DNA of 64,000 bases, taken from G963665495 sp963665495 (GTDB taxonomy: Bacteria > Desulfobacterota > Desulfovibrionia > Desulfovibrionales > Desulfovibrionaceae). The notes under the pieces were generated by a model that saw only the letters and a list, made by a program, of their open reading frames with translations, did no database searches and was not told where the DNA came from. Shown piece by piece: positions 7,983 to 18,908 of the stretch (position 1 is its first letter; each line of letters begins with the position of its first letter). The position numbers were made by a program, and so were the translations under genes. The stretch spans positions 1,426,001 through 1,490,000 of the forward strand of contig OY762289.1 of NCBI GenBank assembly GCA_963665495.1. The letters are read 5' to 3'.

Positions 7983-10900
7983 TTGAAATCCTCTTTTGAA
8001 GATCCACTAAAAAGTATCCTCGGCAGCTCGGGTGGCGAGGAACGTATTTTTAAAAGCGGTGTCGGAACGCGTGCACTGCTTCTCCATTCTTTGCTGGTCA
8101 AAGGTGAACGTCCTGTTTACCTGGCCAAAGATTATAATGAACTGGCTGAGATCCGCAGCCTGCTGACCATGCTTTCTCCCCGCGAGGGGCCTGCTTTGTG
8201 GGATGGTGACTGGCTGGCACTGCCTCCTTTTTTTACCCGCGCGCGCCATGGCGGTGAAAAACATTCCTGGGCGAGGCGGTTGGCCGTTCTGTTCGCTTTG
8301 GGCTACGACAAAAGACCGCGAGGTCTGCTGCTCACACCGGACAGCCTGTTGTTCCGCTGGCCTCCGCGCGAGTTGTTCAACAACCAGCATCTCGAATTGA
8401 ACAAAGGCGAAGAACTTGCTCCGGAAATGGTGCTGGAGCTGGCCACCGGCTGGGGCTACGAGCGCGTCCTGCTCGTCACCCGACCAGGGGAAATAGCTCG
8501 CCGCGGCGATATTCTGGACCTATTCGCCCCAGGCTATGAATGGCCTCTACGCTTCGAGTTTTTCGGTGAAACTCTCGAAGATATCAGATTGTTTGATCCT
8601 GTCTCCCAGCGTTCAAAAGCAAATCTGGACTCCGTGTTGCTCATTCCGTCGGCTCCGGCCGTATTGAATAACGAGCGGCAGGAAGCGGCAAAAAAGCGCT
8701 GGAAAAAAACACTGACCCCCGACCTCCAATCTTTGCTTATACGGAGACTTGAAGGGGCTGACTCCTGTCTTTTTCCGGGTATCTATTATGATAAAACTTC
8801 CAGTGTTCGGGATTGGATTGCAAAAGATCCTATCTGGCTGTTTTCTTCGCAGGATGCTCCGGATGCCATCAGCGGCGTACGAACGCTGTTGGAAGAGGCC
8901 CGCTGGGACTGGAATCGATATCTGAACGACTGGCTGCAGGAACACGGTACGGGAGTGGACAAGGATAAGGCGCTCCCCATACTGGAAGACGCCGTTTTTC
9001 AGGATCAGGGGACGCTTGAAAAGACCCTGGCTTCTGAAAGAATTTTGCACTTCGCCGAGCTTGTCATGGGCGCGGAAAAAGTCGGTCTGGACCTTCCGGA
9101 AAGTGAGATTCTGTCTTTTGAAGCTCTGCTGGCGATGCATGATGAACCGGAATTGCAGCTTTCTCGTGAGCGTCCGTGGAATTCGCTGGTCAAGCTGCTG
9201 GAGTACTGGAACCACAGGAATCGCCAGACAATTCTCAGCTTTTCCTCTGAACAGGCAAGGAAAAAATTTCTGAAACTGGCCGGGCAAGAGGGAATCAGGC
9301 CCAGAACCGAATATATTTCAAGTATTAAAGGCCTTTTTGCTCTGGTGTCGCCCTTTGCAAAGGGATTGAACATTCGTTGGCGGCAGACGCTGATTCTGGG
9401 CGAAGATGTATTGGAGCCCGGCGGTCGACGCCGTGCTCCTGTTCCTTCCAAAGATTTCAAAGGGCTGACTCGGTTTGATGATCTGCAGCCGGGAGATCTT
9501 CTCGTCCATAGGGAATACGGGCTGGGGAAATTCGCCGGGCTGGAACGGATGGATATCGATGGAACAGGCAATGATTTTCTTTTGATTACCTATGCCGGTG
9601 ATGGAAAATTGTATCTTCCGGTTGATCGCTTGAGCACGGTGCAGCGCTACAAAGGTCCTGAAGATTCAAGTCCTGTTCTGGACAAGCTTGGCGGAGTAAG
9701 CTGGAGCAAGGCCAGAGAGCGCGCCCGCAAAGCAATTGAAAAAATTGCTCACGATCTGGTGGAGATGTACGCCTACCGTAAAATCGCCAAGGGGTATTCC
9801 TACGAGCCTGTTGGTGAAATGTACCGCGAGTTCGAGGTTTCTTTCGGTTTTGAGGAAACACCGGACCAGGACCGGGCCATTCAGGATGTTTTGCAGGATA
9901 TGGAACGTCCCGAGCCCATGGATAGGCTCGTTTGCGGTGATGTGGGATTCGGCAAAACCGAAGTGGCCATGCGTGCTGCGTTTCGTGCTGCCTATGAAGG
10001 CCGGCAGGTGGTATTGCTCTGCCCGACAACGGTTCTTGCCGAACAGCATTTCCAGAATTTTCGCGCTCGATTCAAGGGCTTTCCTATCAATATTTCCATG
10101 CTCAGCCGCTTTGTTCCCGCTAAGAAACAGGCCAAGATCATCGAGGCGGCCAAACGGGGACAGGTGGATATTCTTATTGGAACACACCGCCTACTTTCTC
10201 AGGATGTCGTATTGCCCGAGGCAGGGTTGCTGATATTGGATGAAGAACAGCGGTTTGGTGTCAAGCACAAGGAACGCTTAAAAAAATTACGCAAAAATAT
10301 TGATGTGCTTACCCTGACCGCAACCCCTATTCCCCGTACGTTGCAGCTGTCGCTGGCGGGTATCCGCGGACTTTCGGTAATTGAAACGCCCCCGACTGAT
10401 CGCAAGCCAGTGGAAACCGCCGTTGTCGAACGCGATGAAGGGCTGCTGCGGCAGGTGGTGCAGCGCGAACTGGATCGCGAAGGGCAGGTTTTTTGGGTAC
10501 ATAACCGGGTGCAGGGGCTGGAGCGAGTTGTTGAATTTGTGCAAAAACTAGTGCCGCATGCCCGGGTGGGCATGGCGCACGGACAAATGGCCGAACGCCA
10601 GCTTGAGGAAGCCATGCACACGTTTTGGCATGGCGAAATGGATGTGCTCGTCTGTACGGCCATTATTGAATCCGGGTTGGATTTTCCCCGCGCCAATACA
10701 TTGATAGTGGACCAGGCGCAAATGTTCGGTCTGGGCCAGTTATACCAGTTGCGCGGACGTGTGGGACGATCAGATCGCCAGGCCTATGCCTATTTTGTCA
10801 CCCGCAAGGTTGACGCGCTCCCGGAAAATGCCCGCAAGCGCTTGAAAGTTATCATGGACATGGATTATCTAGGAGCTGGCTTTCAGGTAGCCATGGAAGA

Positions 10901-11504
10901 CCTCCGGCTTCGTGGCGCGGGTAATATTTTGGGTGAATCGCAAACCGGTCATATTGCCAAAATCGGCTTGGATCTTTTTTTGGAAATGCTTGAGGATGAA
11001 GTCCGCCGCCTGAAGGGCGAACCCCTGCGCGAGGAAACCGAGCCCGAGCTGCATATCGGATTCACCGCGCACATTCCCGAGACATACATTCCTGACGCTC
11101 GGGACAGGCTGCATTATTACAGGGCGCTGACCCGGCAGAAGCATGCTGCCGATAGCGAGGAACTTGTGGCAGAGATTGCCGACCGCTATGGACAGTTGCC
11201 GGAAGCTTTGGAATTGTTTCTAAAAGTGCTTGCATTGAAACGACTTTTGGCGAAATTGCAGGTGGTTCGAGCTGACTTGCATACGACGGGTTTAAAGGTA
11301 CGCTGGGGCGAGCAGACCGAAGCGGTCTCACCCGAGACCATTGTGGGCTGGGTGGCCGCCCATTCGCGGCAGGCCCGGTTGTTGCCGCCTTCCAATCTTG
11401 AATATTCTTATGTAGACGAAAAAGACTTGGCACAAAACCTTGACGAAGCATTGGAGAATCTTTCAGGCTTGTTGGACAAACACACTTCTCAAACAGAGGA
11501 GTAA
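7983..11504 (+). CDS. mfd: Transcription-repair coupling factor Mfd
   Basis: DNA translocase that removes RNA polymerase stalled at lesions and recruits UvrA. The order is the UvrB-like N-terminal module (about residues 1-350), the RNA-polymerase-interacting domain beginning near 497 with PGDLLVHREYGLGKF, and a RecG-like helicase with Walker A GDVGFGKTE near 655 and DEEQ near 752. Motif VI lies in YQLRGRVGRSDR, and the C-terminal TRCF domain contains DARDRLHYYRAL. The 1173-residue length is normal. The start is a TTG with no clear ribosome binding site directly after a terminator-like hairpin, so the first codons are uncertain. It is followed 11 bases later by a SurA-type lipoprotein gene. 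Confidence 0.96.
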   Translation: MKSSFEDPLKSILGSSGGEERIFKSGVGTRALLLHSLLVKGERPVYLAKDYNELAEIRSLLTMLSPREGPALWDGDWLALPPFFTRARHGGEKHSWARRLAVLFALGYDKRPRGLLLTPDSLLFRWPPRELFNNQHLELNKGEELAPEMVLELATGWGYERVLLVTRPGEIARRGDILDLFAPGYEWPLRFEFFGETLEDIRLFDPVSQRSKANLDSVLLIPSAPAVLNNERQEAAKKRWKKTLTPDLQSLLIRRLEGADSCLFPGIYYDKTSSVRDWIAKDPIWLFSSQDAPDAISGVRTLLEEARWDWNRYLNDWLQEHGTGVDKDKALPILEDAVFQDQGTLEKTLASERILHFAELVMGAEKVGLDLPESEILSFEALLAMHDEPELQLSRERPWNSLVKLLEYWNHRNRQTILSFSSEQARKKFLKLAGQEGIRPRTEYISSIKGLFALVSPFAKGLNIRWRQTLILGEDVLEPGGRRRAPVPSKDFKGLTRFDDLQPGDLLVHREYGLGKFAGLERMDIDGTGNDFLLITYAGDGKLYLPVDRLSTVQRYKGPEDSSPVLDKLGGVSWSKARERARKAIEKIAHDLVEMYAYRKIAKGYSYEPVGEMYREFEVSFGFEETPDQDRAIQDVLQDMERPEPMDRLVCGDVGFGKTEVAMRAAFRAAYEGRQVVLLCPTTVLAEQHFQNFRARFKGFPINISMLSRFVPAKKQAKIIEAAKRGQVDILIGTHRLLSQDVVLPEAGLLILDEEQRFGVKHKERLKKLRKNIDVLTLTATPIPRTLQLSLAGIRGLSVIETPPTDRKPVETAVVERDEGLLRQVVQRELDREGQVFWVHNRVQGLERVVEFVQKLVPHARVGMAHGQMAERQLEEAMHTFWHGEMDVLVCTAIIESGLDFPRANTLIVDQAQMFGLGQLYQLRGRVGRSDRQAYAYFVTRKVDALPENARKRLKVIMDMDYLGAGFQVAMEDLRLRGAGNILGESQTGHIAKIGLDLFLEMLEDEVRRLKGEPLREETEPELHIGFTAHIPETYIPDARDRLHYYRALTRQKHAADSEELVAEIADRYGQLPEALELFLKVLALKRLLAKLQVVRADLHTTGLKVRWGEQTEAVSPETIVGWVAAHSRQARLLPPSNLEYSYVDEKDLAQNLDEALENLSGLLDKHTSQTEE

Positions 11505-11515
11505 CGGGACGCATA

Positions 11516-12520
11516 GTGGTACGATCATTAATTTCTTTTATACTGAGTGCGCTATTGCTGTTTGTTGTCGCAGGATGCGGATCTGAAGCCGACGATATCG
11601 GCGTAGTTGCCCGTGTTAACGGCAAGCCCATTTACCTGACAGCGCTGGAAGCCAAATACGATCTTTCCCACCTTGACGGTGCGCCCGGCGGACCGCCTTC
11701 TCCTGAAAGTTTGAAGCAGGAATATCTGAGTATTCTCAAGGATCTTATCGCACAGGAACTTGTGCTTCAGGTGCTTCAGGAAAAAGGAATGCCTGTCAGT
11801 GATGAAGAACTGAACATGGCTGAGGCCAAGGTTCGGATGGACTATCCAAAGGGTGGTTTTGAACAGGTTCTTGTTGAGGAATACATTGATCTTGAGACCT
11901 GGCGCCAGCAACTTGTTGCCTATCTTTCGTACGAAAAATTTCTCCACAAGATTCTCCAGCCTAAAGTGAAGATCTCTCCAGAGGAACTGCAGGCGTATTA
12001 TCAGCACAACAAAGCAAGCTTCATTGTTCCCGCCCGGCTTGATTGTATTCAGGTGGAAGGGAAAAAGCTGGATACAGTGAAGCATGTGCTAACTCTTGTG
12101 CAGAAAGGAGTATCCTCTGATCAGCTTAAAAAGCAGTTTCCGAATGTTGAGATTACACATCTGGTGTTACCAGAGAATCAGCTGCCTGAAAGCAAAAAAC
12201 GCATTCTGGCCAAACTCAAACCTGGCCAGTGTTCTTCCGTTAATGCTGCGGATGTCGGATTTGAAGGATTCGTCCTTCGTAGTCGATTGTCGCAAGAACA
12301 ACTGCAACTGGCGGATGTTAAAAGTAAGTTGTCACAGCTGGTGATGGAAGAAAAATTGCAAAATGCATATGTGGCCTGGCTGGAAAATGAGCTGGCCAGT
12401 TCGAAGATCTCCATCAGCGAGAGTTTGTTGGATTCGGATGAGGTAGTTTCACGGGCAGGGGAAAGACAAAAAAAAGTGCAGGCGCAAAAAAAAGATCTTG
12501 AAAGCAGTGACAGTCAGTAA
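11516..12520 (+). CDS. SurA-type peptidyl-prolyl isomerase/chaperone lipoprotein
   Basis: A 334-residue envelope protein. The N-terminus has a hydrophobic signal segment ending in the lipobox VVAGC at residues 17-21, so it should be a lipoprotein. The mature part begins with VVARVNGKPIYLTALEAKYD and continues with a long helical SurA N-terminal-like domain, then a weak parvulin-like segment (LTLVQKGVSSDQL to KPGQC). The C-terminus is charged and rich in K, E and Q. The start is GTG at 11516, 11 bases after mfd. It lies directly before a second SurA-like gene, so both probably handle outer-membrane protein folding. Isomerase activity is uncertain because the parvulin domain is degenerate. Confidence 0.8.
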   Translation: MVRSLISFILSALLLFVVAGCGSEADDIGVVARVNGKPIYLTALEAKYDLSHLDGAPGGPPSPESLKQEYLSILKDLIAQELVLQVLQEKGMPVSDEELNMAEAKVRMDYPKGGFEQVLVEEYIDLETWRQQLVAYLSYEKFLHKILQPKVKISPEELQAYYQHNKASFIVPARLDCIQVEGKKLDTVKHVLTLVQKGVSSDQLKKQFPNVEITHLVLPENQLPESKKRILAKLKPGQCSSVNAADVGFEGFVLRSRLSQEQLQLADVKSKLSQLVMEEKLQNAYVAWLENELASSKISISESLLDSDEVVSRAGERQKKVQAQKKDLESSDSQ

Positions 12521-12646
12521 CAGAGGCTGCCGCGAGCCTGGGAAGCAGATGTTGCAATTTGTCGTTGATCGGATTAGGATTTCCCACTCTTTTCAATATG
12601 AAAGCTCACGATATTGATTACTTGTCGCGTTCAGGAGGATGTAAGA

Positions 12647-13648
12647 TTGCATAACAGAGTCAGGGCGTTTATTTTTGCTATATTGTTGCTGGTTGTGGCT
12701 ACCTCGGTTCAAGCTGCCCAAGTAGTCGATCGCATTGTGGCTGTTGTTAACGGCAGTATTATCACTCTTTCTGAATTGGATTCGAATGTAAATTTGTTGA
12801 TGCAGGCCCAAATCAGCCAGGGCATTCCCGTGACCATGGGGCGCGATGAAATGCGCAAGATGGTTCTGGATAACATGATCAACAATATGTTAATTGAAGA
12901 TAAGGCAAACAGTCTTAAAATAGACGTAAGTGTTTCAGATATTCAGAATTTTGTTGAAGATTTTAAGGAGCAAAACCATCTTACCGAGGATGAATTGGTC
13001 AAACAGCTCCGCATGCAAAATAAAACGAGAAAAGATTATGAGCAGCAGGTTAAGGATAATCTTCTCCGTTCTCGTTTGCTTAGTGTCATGGTGCAGAGAA
13101 AAGCCGTAGTCACAGATCAGGAGATCCGTGACTACTACAATGAACATAAAGGCAATCTGAATCTTGATCCGACCTTTTCTCAGCCATCCTCCGGCGATGC
13201 TGTGGATATCTCCTTAATTGTTCTTGCTCCGGAAGAAGACCCGCATCAGCTGCGGGAAGCTATCAACTCTGGGAAAATCAGTTTCGAACAGGCTGCGATC
13301 TCAAAATCCATTGGCCCGGCGGCGGATTCAGGCGGACATCTGGGCAAACTGGGTAAGTCCGATCTTGCCCCGGAATTGCGCGAAGCCGTATCCAAAACAG
13401 CTCCAGGCTCTATCAGCCAGCCTTTTTTGATTGATGGCAAACCTGCGCTTGTGTTTGTTGCAGGCGACGAAGTGCAAGCCAAACAGGAAAGCGGAGAGGA
13501 GAGTTCGTCCGCCGATCCGGTTGATCAGGAGTTCAAGGAATCCAAAGAAAAAATTCGAGCCCTTCTTGGCGAGCAGAAGATGCAGAAATTGTATGATAAT
13601 TTCATCAAACGGCTTCGCGAACAGGCGGTAGTGGATATTCGTTTGTAA
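12647..13648 (+). CDS. surA: Periplasmic chaperone/peptidyl-prolyl isomerase SurA family
   Basis: A 333-residue exported protein. The signal peptide is MHNRVRAFIFAILLLVVATS with cleavage expected after SVQAA. The mature protein opens with VVDRIVAVVNGSIITLSELD, the SurA N-terminal signature, followed by a long helical domain. A single parvulin domain lies at about residues 175-265, with ISFEQAAISKS and ADSGGHLGKLGKSDL as in active parvulins. The start TTG at 12647 is chosen because GGAGG lies eight bases upstream; the 11 earlier in-frame codons contain that site. Its role is expected to be escort of outer-membrane proteins. The preceding lipoprotein looks like a diverged relative. Confidence 0.87.
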   Translation: MHNRVRAFIFAILLLVVATSVQAAQVVDRIVAVVNGSIITLSELDSNVNLLMQAQISQGIPVTMGRDEMRKMVLDNMINNMLIEDKANSLKIDVSVSDIQNFVEDFKEQNHLTEDELVKQLRMQNKTRKDYEQQVKDNLLRSRLLSVMVQRKAVVTDQEIRDYYNEHKGNLNLDPTFSQPSSGDAVDISLIVLAPEEDPHQLREAINSGKISFEQAAISKSIGPAADSGGHLGKLGKSDLAPELREAVSKTAPGSISQPFLIDGKPALVFVAGDEVQAKQESGEESSSADPVDQEFKESKEKIRALLGEQKMQKLYDNFIKRLREQAVVDIRL

Positions 13649-13831
13649 TCAGTATATATCGCAAACCATAGCTTCGGCGAGGGAGTTGCTGGATTAGAGC
13701 CTTTTTCGAGTCAGTTGCCAGCCGGTGCCAAGCAATTATTTGATTTGGAGTATACGGGTTATTTCTTCCTCACTGAGTATCTGAACCCGAAAAATACATT
13801 TCGATTTCTTCTTAGCAAAATAGGATAGTCA

Positions 13832-14914
13832 ATGAAAGCAGTTGGGGAAATGCTGCGTGAAGAGCGCAAACGGCAGGGTATGAGCATTGACGATGTCATG
13901 TCCCGTACCAAGGTCAGCAGACGTCATATCGAGGCCCTGGAAGACGGTAATATTACTGATCTTCCCCATTCGGTATATGTAAAAGGTTTTTTGAAAGTAT
14001 ATGCCGAGCTCTTGGGGCTGGAATATAACAAACTGTTACCTGCTGTGGATGATGCCTATGCTTCTCTCGGCCTGGATCCGGCAGAGAACGAACCGCACGC
14101 CAGACCAAGTGAAAATATCTCCTTAAGTCCTCCGCAGCGTTCAGGACGTTTCTCGCGTTTGATTCTCATTCTGCTTCTTTTATCATTGCTTGGGGCCGGC
14201 GGCTATTATGCGTATGAATATTTCTTTGCCGCTTCCAGCGCTCCATCCACTCCCCCCGCCGTGGAAAAGCAGGAAAGTTCTGTTCCCCCTGAGGTTGCTC
14301 CGGCAACTGAATCGGCAGCGACAGTGGTTGAAGAAACCGTTACGCAAGTTGAGGAGCCCATAAGCACGCCGGAAGTAACTGACCAGGCGCCTCCAACTCA
14401 GGAGCAGGACCAAGAGACTTTTTCACATGATTCTTCTCAGGACAGCTCGCAAACTAATCCTGCGGGAAATCAAGTGGATGCGCAATCAGTCGAGCAACAG
14501 GAACCACCCGTTGCAGAAAATGACGACGCAGTAGTATCGCAGTTGGCAGAATCCGTGGTGCAGCAGGCCGACCAACCGGCGGATTCGATGACAAGTGAAT
14601 CTGGCGCCAACCCCTCCTCGCCGAATATAGTGATCATTCCCGAGACGGCGCGTCAGGCTCCCAGCAGCAAAATCAAAGTGCTCCAGGTTATTGCAAAGGG
14701 CCAGTGCTGGATTGAAGCCAAAGTCGACGCGGAACTCACCACTGATTTTTACGTGCGCAAGGGCGAACGGGTAGACATAAAATTTCAGGAAAATCTGGCC
14801 GTCAAGTTTGGAAACATCGGGGAAGTCGCTTTGCGTTACAATGGCAAGCCTTATACCACGACGATCCCTTCAAATGGCGTCAAAACTCTGGTTTTTCCAC
14901 CGCCTAATTCATGA
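13832..14914 (+). CDS. rodZ: RodZ-like helix-turn-helix membrane protein
   Basis: A bitopic inner-membrane protein of 360 residues. Residues 1-70 form a Cro/HTH_25 domain (MLREERKRQGMSIDDV, TKVSRRHIEALEDG), which in RodZ contacts MreB. A membrane helix follows at about 111-130 (LILILLLLSLLGAGGYYAY). The periplasmic part has a long low-complexity linker rich in P, E, Q, S and V to about residue 270, then a DUF4115-type beta domain (IKVLQVIAKGQCWIEAKVD to TLVFP). Its likely role is cell-shape control with MreB. AGGA before the ATG at 13832 marks the start. It is followed 15 bases later by recO. Confidence 0.88.
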   Translation: MKAVGEMLREERKRQGMSIDDVMSRTKVSRRHIEALEDGNITDLPHSVYVKGFLKVYAELLGLEYNKLLPAVDDAYASLGLDPAENEPHARPSENISLSPPQRSGRFSRLILILLLLSLLGAGGYYAYEYFFAASSAPSTPPAVEKQESSVPPEVAPATESAATVVEETVTQVEEPISTPEVTDQAPPTQEQDQETFSHDSSQDSSQTNPAGNQVDAQSVEQQEPPVAENDDAVVSQLAESVVQQADQPADSMTSESGANPSSPNIVIIPETARQAPSSKIKVLQVIAKGQCWIEAKVDAELTTDFYVRKGERVDIKFQENLAVKFGNIGEVALRYNGKPYTTTIPSNGVKTLVFPPPNS

Positions 14915-14929
14915 GGTGCGAATCAGGAC

Positions 14930-15700
14930 ATGGAGTTTACCGAGAAGGTCCTGGTACTGCATGTGGGCCGGTTTCGGGAACGTGATCTCTGGGTCCGCTG
15001 TCTAGCTCCCTCTCGTGGGATTTTTTCTGCTTTTGCCTTTGGCGGACTGGTAAGCCGGCGACGTTTTAGCGGTTGCCTGGACCCCATGAATCAGGTTCTG
15101 TTCCGAGTAAATCGAAGTAAACATGACAGCTATCTGAGTCTGCAAGAAGGCGTGCTGCTTTCGACGCCGGCTCATTTGCGTAAGGATTGTAATAGAATAG
15201 GTCTGGCCGCCAACTGCATTAAGTTTGTTGAGGCCGTGATACGGGAGAATGAAGCCGCTGAGGAGGCTTATGCGTTAAGCGTGGGCGCATTGGACGCGCT
15301 GGACTCGCTGGAGTTCGGCGAAGTTGTAAGCCCGTTGTTTCCTCTTTTTTTCAGGGTTCGTCTGGCTGCTTCCATGGGATTCGGGCCACGCCTGGACAGT
15401 TGTTCGATTTGCGGCAGACCCATTACTTCGGCCGGAAATACAGGACGAGCAATGACCTTTCAGGTTTCCTGCGGCTCCGTAGCCTGTGACTGTTGTGTGT
15501 CCCAGGAGAAGCAACTGCAGCTTCCGCTGAAGCCGGAAACGGCACAATTGCTGGAGCGGATTCAATGCACTCCCCCAAAAGATTGGCTCAACATCGACCT
15601 CCCGCCGGTGATTCGCGCTGAAGCTGCCGCGATCATTGACCATTTCGTCCGGTATCATCTGGGCCTGGTTTGGGATAGAGGGTCATTCAGGCAACTGTAA
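14930..15700 (+). CDS. recO: DNA repair protein RecO
   Basis: Mediator of RecFOR recombination that helps load RecA and anneals single strands. The 256-residue protein begins MEFTEKVLVLHVGRFRERD, the N-terminal OB fold with the family's start of synthesis at residue 6-20. The helical middle follows, and a zinc-finger cysteine set is seen in CSICGRP (about residue 160) and ACDCC (about 187). The ATG at 14930 has CAGGAC upstream. It follows the RodZ-like gene by 15 bases and precedes glyQ by 67 bases. Confidence 0.92.
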   Translation: MEFTEKVLVLHVGRFRERDLWVRCLAPSRGIFSAFAFGGLVSRRRFSGCLDPMNQVLFRVNRSKHDSYLSLQEGVLLSTPAHLRKDCNRIGLAANCIKFVEAVIRENEAAEEAYALSVGALDALDSLEFGEVVSPLFPLFFRVRLAASMGFGPRLDSCSICGRPITSAGNTGRAMTFQVSCGSVACDCCVSQEKQLQLPLKPETAQLLERIQCTPPKDWLNIDLPPVIRAEAAAIIDHFVRYHLGLVWDRGSFRQL

Positions 15701-15767
15701 TACGTATTTTTTTAAGAAGTTTTTGGCAATTTAGCGCTTTTTTTCAGAGGACAGACAAGGAGTTACA

Positions 15768-16652
<885 letters not shown>

Positions 16653-16654
16653 TC

Positions 16655-18745
16655 ATGCCCAAGTTTGTTTTGGAAATCGGAACCGAGGAAATGCCTGCGC
16701 GCTTTCTGCCCCTGTTGCAGGAAGAATTGCAATGCGCCATGAGTAAGACTCTTGAAGAGGGCTTGCTTGATTATACCTCCATTCGTCCGCTGGCAACTCC
16801 GCGCCGCCTGGCTTTGATCATAGACGGCCTGGCGGAAATGCAGCGGACCAATGAAGAGGAAGTGACCGGCCCACCGAAAAAAGTCGCATTCGACGCGGAG
16901 GGAAATCCCACCAAGGCCGCGGCCGGTTTCGCAAAAACTCATGGGATAGATTTGGCGCAGGTCTACACCATAGACACGCCCAAAGGCGAATACCTCGCCG
17001 CCAAGAAAATTGTGGGCGGCCAGCAGACGCTCGAGCTGCTTCCGGAGTATTGTGAGAAGATTATTTCCGGTCTGCAATTTCCCAAAAGCATGCACTGGGG
17101 CTCCGGTGAATTTACTTTTGGACGCCCGATCCGCTGGATTCTGGCCCTGTTCGGCAGCAAGACCATCAGTTTTTCCATTGCCGGAATCGAATCGTCCAAC
17201 ATGACCTGCGGCCATCGGATAATGGGCTTTGGCCCGTGGGAAGTGGCGGATGCGGACGGCTACGAGAGCGTTATTGCCGAAAAAGCCAAAGTTGTGCTGG
17301 ATCCGTCGGTTCGGTCGCAGGAAATCGTGCGCCAAGCCCAGGAACTCGCACGCAATGCCGGAGGCGAGGCGGTCATCAACCAGAAGCTTCTGGAAGAGGT
17401 ATCCGGCCTGGTCGAGTATCCGAATGTCGTGCTGGGAAATTTTGATCCCTCCTTTCTGGAATTACCCAGAGAGGCGCTGCTGACCAGCATGGAAAGTCAT
17501 CAGAAAAGTTTTGGCGTGGAAAAAACGGACGGCAGTCTTCTGCCCCATTTTCTGTGCACCATCAATCTGGAGCCTGTCGGTCTGGAGATCGTACGCAAGG
17601 GCTGGGAACGGGTGCTCAAAGCGCGCCTTGAAGACGGCCGTTTTTTCTGGAAAACCGACCTTGCCAAAGAACTGCAGGACTGGCTCTCCATGTTGGACAA
17701 TGTCATCTTCCTTGGCCCGCTCGGAAGCATGGGCGACAAATCCAGACGGCTGGAAAAACTATGCGCCTATCTCGCGGAATCCGTCGCACCTGAAATTGCA
17801 GTAGATCTCGCCCGTGCGGGGCTTTTGGCCAAAGCTGATCTGGTTTCCGAAATGGTAGGCGAATTCGATGACTTGCAAGGAATCATGGGCGGCATCTACG
17901 CCCGCAAGAAGGGCGAGTCCGAGATCGTGGCAGAAGCGCTGTACGAACAGTATCTGCCGGCCGGTCCGGACAGTCCCGTACCTGGGAGCCTGCCGGGAGC
18001 GTTGTTGTCCATCGCGGACAAAATCGACACGCTGGTGGGGTGTTTCGGACTGAACATGGTTCCGACAGGCGCCAATGATCCCTACGCCCTGAGGCGCCAG
18101 TGTCTGGGCGTGTGCCGGATCATCATGGAAAAGGAACTGCGCCTGGATCTCTCCTCCCTGGTGGACAAGGCGCTGGAAGCCTACGGCTCCATTGAGTGGA
18201 AACTTTCCACGGACGAATTGCGCGCCAAACTGCTGGATTTCATGGGGCAGAGACTGAAGAATTATTTCACTTCACAGTCCGTGCCCACTCTGGTGGCCGA
18301 AGCCGGAATAGGCGCAGGCATCAACGATGTCTGGGCTCTGTCCAAACGGATTGAGGCTCTGGACGCGTTCAGCAAGGAGGCTGATTTCGAACAGGCTGTT
18401 CTGACTTTCAAACGCGCCGGCAATATCATACGCAAGCAGGGCGAGGAAGCAGGGCAGACTCTTGACGGAGCTTATGCAGCAGACCTTTTTCAGGAATCTC
18501 AGGAAAAGTCCCTGGCGGAAAAGTTGGAAGGCTTGGAGCAACGCTTCAACGAATTGTTGGCCCAGGATGCATTTCCCGAATTATTGGGGCTGTTACGTGA
18601 ACTGCGTCCCTTTGTTGATGCGTTCTTTGACAACGTCATGGTCATGTGCGAAGAAGTCGACCTGCGAGTCAATCGCCTGAATCTGCTGTATTCCCTGGTC
18701 GAACGTCTCGGCAAGGTGGCGGATTTCAACGCGCTGCAGATTTAA
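16655..18745 (+). CDS. glyS: Glycine-tRNA ligase beta subunit
   Basis: Partner of GlyQ that binds the tRNA and is needed for charging. The sequence starts MPKFVLEIGTEEMPARFLP; further markers are FGRPIRWILALFG, HRIMGFG and, near the C-terminus, AFFDNVMVMCEE of the DALR-like anticodon region. It has 696 residues, the normal size. The ATG at 16655 has GGAGG ten bases upstream inside the end of glyQ; a GTG at 16646 would be too close to it. The separate alpha and beta genes are typical of most bacteria. Confidence 0.98.
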   Translation: MPKFVLEIGTEEMPARFLPLLQEELQCAMSKTLEEGLLDYTSIRPLATPRRLALIIDGLAEMQRTNEEEVTGPPKKVAFDAEGNPTKAAAGFAKTHGIDLAQVYTIDTPKGEYLAAKKIVGGQQTLELLPEYCEKIISGLQFPKSMHWGSGEFTFGRPIRWILALFGSKTISFSIAGIESSNMTCGHRIMGFGPWEVADADGYESVIAEKAKVVLDPSVRSQEIVRQAQELARNAGGEAVINQKLLEEVSGLVEYPNVVLGNFDPSFLELPREALLTSMESHQKSFGVEKTDGSLLPHFLCTINLEPVGLEIVRKGWERVLKARLEDGRFFWKTDLAKELQDWLSMLDNVIFLGPLGSMGDKSRRLEKLCAYLAESVAPEIAVDLARAGLLAKADLVSEMVGEFDDLQGIMGGIYARKKGESEIVAEALYEQYLPAGPDSPVPGSLPGALLSIADKIDTLVGCFGLNMVPTGANDPYALRRQCLGVCRIIMEKELRLDLSSLVDKALEAYGSIEWKLSTDELRAKLLDFMGQRLKNYFTSQSVPTLVAEAGIGAGINDVWALSKRIEALDAFSKEADFEQAVLTFKRAGNIIRKQGEEAGQTLDGAYAADLFQESQEKSLAEKLEGLEQRFNELLAQDAFPELLGLLRELRPFVDAFFDNVMVMCEEVDLRVNRLNLLYSLVERLGKVADFNALQI

Positions 18746-18823
18746 TGCCGCGAGGGGTAACCACGGCTTTTGATATACAATTCGTAATTCTATTGAATTT
18801 TGGCAGAAGGATGATTTTTTTCC

Positions 18824-18853
18824 TTGACAATTTTTCAAGGTCAAGGGTATTTA
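18824..18853 (+). promoter_or_regulatory. Sigma-70-type promoter candidate for rpsT
   Basis: A perfect TTGACA at 18824-18829 is followed after 18 bases by TATTTA at 18848-18853. It lies about 55 bases before the rpsT start. This fits a monocistronic ribosomal protein gene with its own promoter and terminator. Confidence 0.6.
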
Positions 18854-18908
18854 ATCTTTTTTCGACGAGATGAACTTTTAGACACAGAATCGCCCAGGAG
18901 GATATTCA

